From Pseudomonas sp. ML96 (GTDB taxonomy: Bacteria; Pseudomonadota; Gammaproteobacteria; Pseudomonadales; Pseudomonadaceae): a stretch of 64,000 nt of DNA. A model generated the notes under the pieces. That model had not been told where the DNA came from, searched no databases, and saw only the letters and a list, made by a program, of their open reading frames with translations. Location of the stretch: positions 1 to 64,000 of the forward strand of contig NZ_JPMY01000006.1 of NCBI RefSeq assembly GCF_000761545.1. Reading direction: 5' to 3'. Made by a program: the position numbers and the translations under genes. Below, one piece after another: positions 60,350 to 64,000 of this stretch. The number at the start of each line of letters is the position of its first letter. Within the stretch, counting starts at the first letter, position 1.

Positions 60350-61176
60350 AGACGAACCTGTCCTTCGTACACGCGAACGGCGGGTCCGGTCATCATAACC
60401 GGCTGGCCGGGTCCTGCCCACTCGATGGACAGCTTGCCTCCCGGCAGTTCCAGCTGCACCGGCGAATCCATCCAGCCCTGGCGAATCGCGGCCACGGCGG
60501 CGGCGCAGGCGCCGGTGCCGCAGGCCTGGGTCTCGCCGGCGCCACGCTCCCACACGCGCAGGCGCGCCTGCTGGCGATCGATGATCTGCAGGAAGCCGAC
60601 GTTGACCCGCTGCGGGAAGCGCGGATGGTGCTCCAGCTTGGGCCCGAGGCTATGCACCGGTGCGCTGTCGACGTTGTCGACACGCAGCACGGCGTGCGGG
60701 TTGCCCATGGATACGGCGGCCAGCTCATGGCTCTGCCCGTCCACCTCGACCGCGTAGCTCAGCGCCTCGGCCTCGGCCTGGAACGGGATCTGTGCCGGGG
60801 TCAGGCGCGGCGCGCCCATGTCGACCACCACCTGGCCATCCGGGCGCAGGTTGAGTTCGATGATGCCACCCTTGGTCTCGACGCGGATCTGCTTCTTCAC
60901 GGTCAGGCGCTTGTCCACCACGAAGCGGGCGAAGCAACGTGCGCCGTTGCCGCACTGCTCCACTTCCGAACCATCGGAGTTGAAGATGCGGTAGCGGAAG
61001 TCCACGTCCGGGCTGGTCGGCGCTTCCACCAGCAGCAGCTGGTCGAAGCCGACGCCGGTGTTGCGGTCGCCCCAGGCCTTGGCGTGCTTGGGCTGGATGT
61101 GCGCGTGCTGACTGATCAGGTCGAGGACCATGAAGTCGTTGCCGAGGCCGTGCATCTTGGTGAAGCGCAATAGCAT
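60346..61176 (-). CDS. dapF: Diaminopimelate epimerase
   Basis: The 276-residue enzyme converts LL- to meso-diaminopimelate for lysine and peptidoglycan synthesis. [19 protein letters not shown] starts the protein; the catalytic cysteines are in [13 protein letters not shown] and [13 protein letters not shown]. It lies ten bp downstream of lysA and overlaps the DUF484 gene, so lysA-dapF-DUF484-xerC-HAD is one operon. Confidence 0.96.
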   Translation of the reverse strand: MLLRFTKMHGLGNDFMVLDLISQHAHIQPKHAKAWGDRNTGVGFDQLLLVEAPTSPDVDFRYRIFNSDGSEVEQCGNGARCFARFVVDKRLTVKKQIRVETKGGIIELNLRPDGQVVVDMGAPRLTPAQIPFQAEAEALSYAVEVDGQSHELAAVSMGNPHAVLRVDNVDSAPVHSLGPKLEHHPRFPQRVNVGFLQIIDRQQARLRVWERGAGETQACGTGACAAAVAAIRQGWMDSPVQLELPGGKLSIEWAGPGQPVMMTGPAVRVYEGQVRL

Positions 61177-61186
61177 GATCGCGCCC

Positions 61187-62434
61187 TCACTGCGGCAGCA
61201 GGCTTTCGCCGGCGTAGAGTTCCTCGATGGTCTCGCGGCGGCGCACCTCGAAGGCCTGCTCGCCATCCACCAGCACCTCGGCGGCGCGGCCGCGGGTGTT
61301 GTAGTTGGAGCTCATGACGAAGCCGTAGGCACCGGCCGAACGCACGGCCAGCAGGTCGCCCTCGGCCAGGACCAGCTCGCGGTTCTTGGCCAGGAAATCG
61401 CCGGTCTCGCAGATCGGCCCGACCAGGTCATAGTTGCGTGCCTCGCCCTGGCGCGGCTGCACCGGGGTGACGTCCATCCAGGCCTGGTACAGCGCCGGGC
61501 GGATCAGGTCGTTCATGGCCGCATCGATGATCGCGAAGTCCTTGTGCGCGGTGTGCTTGAGGTACTCCACGCGGGTCAGCAGCACGCCGGCGTTGGCGAC
61601 GATGGAGCGGCCCGGCTCGAACACCAGGGCCAGCTCGCGGCCCTTGAGGCGCTCGCGTACGGCGGCGATGTAGTCGCCGGCCAGCGGCGGCTGCTCGTCA
61701 CGGTACTGCACGCCGAGGCCGCCACCGAGATCCAGGTGCTTGATCTGGACGCCTTGCGCGGCCAATTGGTCGACCAGCAGCAGCAGGCGCTCGAGGGCGT
61801 CGAGGAACGGCGGCAGGCTGGTCAGCTGGGAGCCGATATGGCAGTCCACGCCGACGATCTGCAGGTTCGGCAGCTGGGCGGCGCGGGCATACACCGCGGG
61901 CGCCTGCTCGATGTCGATGCCGAACTTGTTCTCTTTCAGGCCGGTGGAGATGTACGGGTGGGTGCCGGCGTCCACGTCCGGGTTGACCCGCAGCGAGATG
62001 CTGGCGGTCTTGCCGACTTCCGCGGCGACGATCTGCAGGCGCTCCAGTTCGTCGACCGACTCGACGTTGAAGCAGTGCACGCCGACTTCGAGGGCGCGGC
62101 GCATGTCGTCACGGGTCTTGCCGACACCGGAGAAGACGATCTTGGCGGCGTCGCCACCGGCGGCCAGCACGCGCTCCAGTTCACCACGCGAGACGATGTC
62201 GAAGCCGGCGCCGAGGCGGGCCAGGACGTTCAGCACGCCGAGGTTGGAGTTGGCCTTGACCGCGAAGCAGACCAGATGCGGCATGCCGGCCAGAGCATCG
62301 GCATAGGCGCGGAACTGCGCCTCGATGTGGGCGCGCGAGTAGACGTAGGTGGGCGTGCCGAAGCGTTCGGCGATGGCGGACAGGGCCACGCCTTCCGCGA
62401 ACAGTTGCCCGTCGCGGCTGGTAAAGGCTTGCAT
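61187..62434 (-). CDS. lysA: Diaminopimelate decarboxylase
   Basis: The 415-residue PLP enzyme makes lysine from meso-diaminopimelate. The PLP lysine is in [15 protein letters not shown], followed by HIGSQLTSL and the glycine loop [17 protein letters not shown] contains the cysteine that completes the active site across the dimer. The start at 62434 ([12 protein letters not shown]) has AGGGGGTT upstream. It is followed by dapF in the lysine operon and preceded by lppL. Confidence 0.96.
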   Translation of the reverse strand: MQAFTSRDGQLFAEGVALSAIAERFGTPTYVYSRAHIEAQFRAYADALAGMPHLVCFAVKANSNLGVLNVLARLGAGFDIVSRGELERVLAAGGDAAKIVFSGVGKTRDDMRRALEVGVHCFNVESVDELERLQIVAAEVGKTASISLRVNPDVDAGTHPYISTGLKENKFGIDIEQAPAVYARAAQLPNLQIVGVDCHIGSQLTSLPPFLDALERLLLLVDQLAAQGVQIKHLDLGGGLGVQYRDEQPPLAGDYIAAVRERLKGRELALVFEPGRSIVANAGVLLTRVEYLKHTAHKDFAIIDAAMNDLIRPALYQAWMDVTPVQPRQGEARNYDLVGPICETGDFLAKNRELVLAEGDLLAVRSAGAYGFVMSSNYNTRGRAAEVLVDGEQAFEVRRRETIEELYAGESLLPQ

Positions 62435-62443
62435 GGAACCCCC

Positions 62444-62581
62444 TTAGAGGAAGACGTCTTTGTCGCGTTTTTCCGAGGTCTTCTGGTCGTCCGGGTGATA
62501 CAGCGGACCTTTCTGACCGCAGCCGGTGAGGGCGGCAGTGAGCACGGCGAGCGCGATGAAGGGCAGCAGCAGGCGCTTCAT
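62444..62581 (-). CDS. lppL: Small lipoprotein LppL (LptM-like)
   Basis: This 45-residue lipoprotein has a signal MKRLLLPFIALAVLTAALTG followed by the lipidated Cys21 and GQKGPLYHPDDQ, the core of LptM/LppL proteins. It ends KRDKDVFL at TAA 62444-62446. In E. coli LptM helps disulfide maturation of the LptDE translocon. It precedes lysA by nine bases, as in other pseudomonads. The gene is short but the motif is very specific. Confidence 0.92.
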   Translation of the reverse strand: MKRLLLPFIALAVLTAALTGCGQKGPLYHPDDQKTSEKRDKDVFL

Positions 62582-62743
62582 GGTGGAATCCTTTGCGAAA
62601 ACGAGAATGGGTCGGAGTATACCGACCCCCTGTCGCCTTGCCTATGTACGCCCGGCGGGCCCGCCAGGACCGTCCGGCTGGCGTCTCGGGCTTGCCCGCA
62701 GCAGGACGTTTGCGGCTAGCATGGCGGAAAAAACGGAGCCCCG

Positions 62744-63796
62744 ATGGACGCCCCCGCCACACTCGCCAGCTCGGTCTCGGTCGCCTACCTGCAGGGGCTG
62801 CTGGACTATCTCGCCCGCCAGGGCTTCGCCAGCGAGGCGCTGCTGGCCAAGGTCCAGCTCAGCCCGAGCATCCTCGCCCAGCGCGACCAGCGTATCGCCG
62901 TCAGCACCTATCTAGAGCTGCTCGGAGAGGGCGTGCGCCTGACCGGCGACAGCCATCTCGGCTTGCATCTGGGCGAGGCCATGCGCCCCGGCTACTACGG
63001 CGTGCTCGGCTACCTGATCATGAGCTGCGCGACCCTGGCCGATGCCCTGCACCGCCAGGCCCGCTACGCCGCGCTGGTGGGCAACCTGGGGCGTGTCGAT
63101 TTGGACGAGGAGCCGCCGCGCGAGGGGCTGGAGCCGCAGGTGGCGCATAGCTGGGAGCCGCTGGTGCTGGAGCAGCAGCGCCAGCACAGCGAGGAGACCC
63201 TGGCCGGCTGGCTGACGTTCGGTCGCTGGATCACCGGCCTGCAGATTCCACCCACCGAGGTGCGCTTCCAGCACGCGGCGCCGGCCGATACCGCGGAGCA
63301 TGAGCGCATCTTCGGCTGCCCGGTGTTGTTCGGTCAGGCCGACAACGCTTTGGTGTTCCCCAAGCGCCTGCTGGCCACGCCGCTGGGCCAGGCCGACGCA
63401 CAATTACGTCAGCTGCTCGATGCCCATGCCGACCGCCTGCTCGGCCAGCTCAACCAGGGGCACAGCGTGCTCGACCGCGCCCGTCGCGAGCTGGCGCGCC
63501 AGCTGCCGGAGCAGGGCGCTGACCTGGAACGCCTGGCGCAGACCCTCGACCTTAGCGCGCGCACCCTGCAGCGGCGCTTGCGCGAGGGCGGGCTATCGTT
63601 CAGCGAACTGCTCGACGAGACCCGCCAGCAGCTGGTGCTGCACTACCTGCGCGACCCGGCGCTGGAGCTGGCGGAGATCGCCTTCCTGGTCGGTTTCAGC
63701 GAAGCCGGTTCACTGGCCCGAGCCTTCCGCCGCTGGACCGGACAGAGCCCCGGCGCCTACCGACAAAGTCTGCTAGATTCCGCACCCCATTCCTGA
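62744..63796 (+). CDS. AraC-family regulator with Arabinose_bd-type sensor
   Basis: The 350-residue regulator has an N-terminal sensor of the arabinose-binding-domain type (GYYGVLGYLIMSCATLADAL) and a C-terminal double helix-turn-helix (DLERLAQTLDLSARTLQRRL and AEIAFLVGFSEAGSLARAFRRW). It starts at ATG 62744 and stands between lppL and cyaY, both normally close in Pseudomonas, so it may be an addition to the core locus. Its target and ligand are unknown. Confidence 0.88.
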   Translation: MDAPATLASSVSVAYLQGLLDYLARQGFASEALLAKVQLSPSILAQRDQRIAVSTYLELLGEGVRLTGDSHLGLHLGEAMRPGYYGVLGYLIMSCATLADALHRQARYAALVGNLGRVDLDEEPPREGLEPQVAHSWEPLVLEQQRQHSEETLAGWLTFGRWITGLQIPPTEVRFQHAAPADTAEHERIFGCPVLFGQADNALVFPKRLLATPLGQADAQLRQLLDAHADRLLGQLNQGHSVLDRARRELARQLPEQGADLERLAQTLDLSARTLQRRLREGGLSFSELLDETRQQLVLHYLRDPALELAEIAFLVGFSEAGSLARAFRRWTGQSPGAYRQSLLDSAPHS

Positions 63797-63806
63797 GGAT
63801 GCTGTT

Positions 63807-64000
63807 ATGAGTTTGAGCGAAGCCCGTTTCCACGATCTGGTCGATGCCGCCCAGCAGGCCGTGGAAGACATTTTCGACGACAGCGATCTGGACCTCGATC
63901 TGGAGAACTCCGCCGGCGTGCTCACCGTGCGCTTCGAGAATGGCACCCAGGTGATTCTCAGCCGTCAGGAAGCGCTGCGCCAGCTGTGGGTCGCGGCCCG
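63807..64000 (+). CDS. cyaY: Frataxin-like CyaY (partial)
   Basis: The ORF begins MSLSEARFHDLVDAAQQAVE at ATG 63807 and runs past the window end. The acidic helix EDIFDDSDLDLDLENSAGVL binds iron in frataxins, and the strand TVRFENGTQVILSRQE follows. CyaY supports iron-sulfur cluster assembly through IscS. The remaining about 45 residues lie outside the window. Confidence 0.92.
   Translation, partial: MSLSEARFHDLVDAAQQAVEDIFDDSDLDLDLENSAGVLTVRFENGTQVILSRQEALRQLWVAA

Noticed and set aside
59285..60757. 490-residue open frame opposite xerC, DUF484 and dapF
   Set aside because: Shadow ORF in GC-rich DNA; composition and lack of motifs.
61130..62719. 529-residue open frame opposite dapF-lysA-lppL
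   Set aside because: Shadow of real genes; no motif or ribosome-binding site.

Overview
The window is high-GC Pseudomonas-type chromosome carrying one large integrated transposon. The flanks keep a familiar Pseudomonas gene order: betT - comM on the left, and ubiK, glnK-amtB, sutA, HAD phosphatase-xerC-DUF484-dapF-lysA-lppL and cyaY on the right. comM (yifB) is cut in two. Its last 422 codons lie at 2498-3766 and its first 76 codons lie 49 kb away at 52996-53223, both on the minus strand. The sequence between them, 3772-52995 (49,224 bp), is a Tn7-like transposon. It is bounded by a 5-bp target duplication (TTTAG), has matching ends with phased TGATAA repeats, and starts with tnsA-tnsB-tnsC-tniQ. 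A TnsE-like gene sits against the opposite end.

The cargo falls into blocks. (1) 8.7-11.5 kb: a RES-domain protein and a metallo-beta-lactamase-fold hydrolase. (2) 12.2-13.7 kb: an HNH nuclease with six tandem zinc-binding units. (3) 14.2-23.2 kb: a stress/detoxification block with glutaredoxin, AhpD-like protein, two AraC-type regulators, two short-chain dehydrogenases, an MFS exporter, an HxlR regulator, a DUF1329 protein and a quinone-reductase-like enzyme. (4) 23.5-37.7 kb: a metabolic block with a C-S lyase plus polar amino-acid ABC transporter, an alpha/beta hydrolase, two isochorismatase-family hydrolases, an amidohydrolase/porin operon, LysR regulators and a RidA protein. (5) 38.1-43.0 kb: an unusual operon with a UvrD-like helicase carrying a nuclease-like insertion, a DUF4238 protein, and a protein with 16-residue repeats, a membrane helix and an SH3-like domain. 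(6) 43.3-46.7 kb: an inositol-monophosphatase-like protein, a short SRAP-family protein, a divergent CsrA, and LexA-controlled umuDC. (7) 46.8-51.1 kb: an orphan AbiEi-like regulator, then an AAA+ ATPase with a subtilisin-family protease.

A 60-bp imperfect inverted repeat occurs, in the same orientation, in the gaps between blocks 2/3, 3/4 and 4/5, with a partial copy between blocks 1/2. This suggests a modular history for the cargo, unless the repeat is simply common in the host genome. Antibiotic resistance genes, metal resistance operons, cas genes, tRNAs and rRNAs were not seen.

The flanking chromosome also shows a clear nitrogen-control region before glnK: two NtrC-like boxes about 110 and 145 bp upstream of the predicted start site of a sigma-54 promoter. 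The candidates for undescribed systems are the helicase/DUF4238/repeat-SH3 operon, the HNH plus six-zinc-unit protein, the RES/MBL pair and the AAA+/subtilase pair. All functional statements for these are inference from domain content and position.
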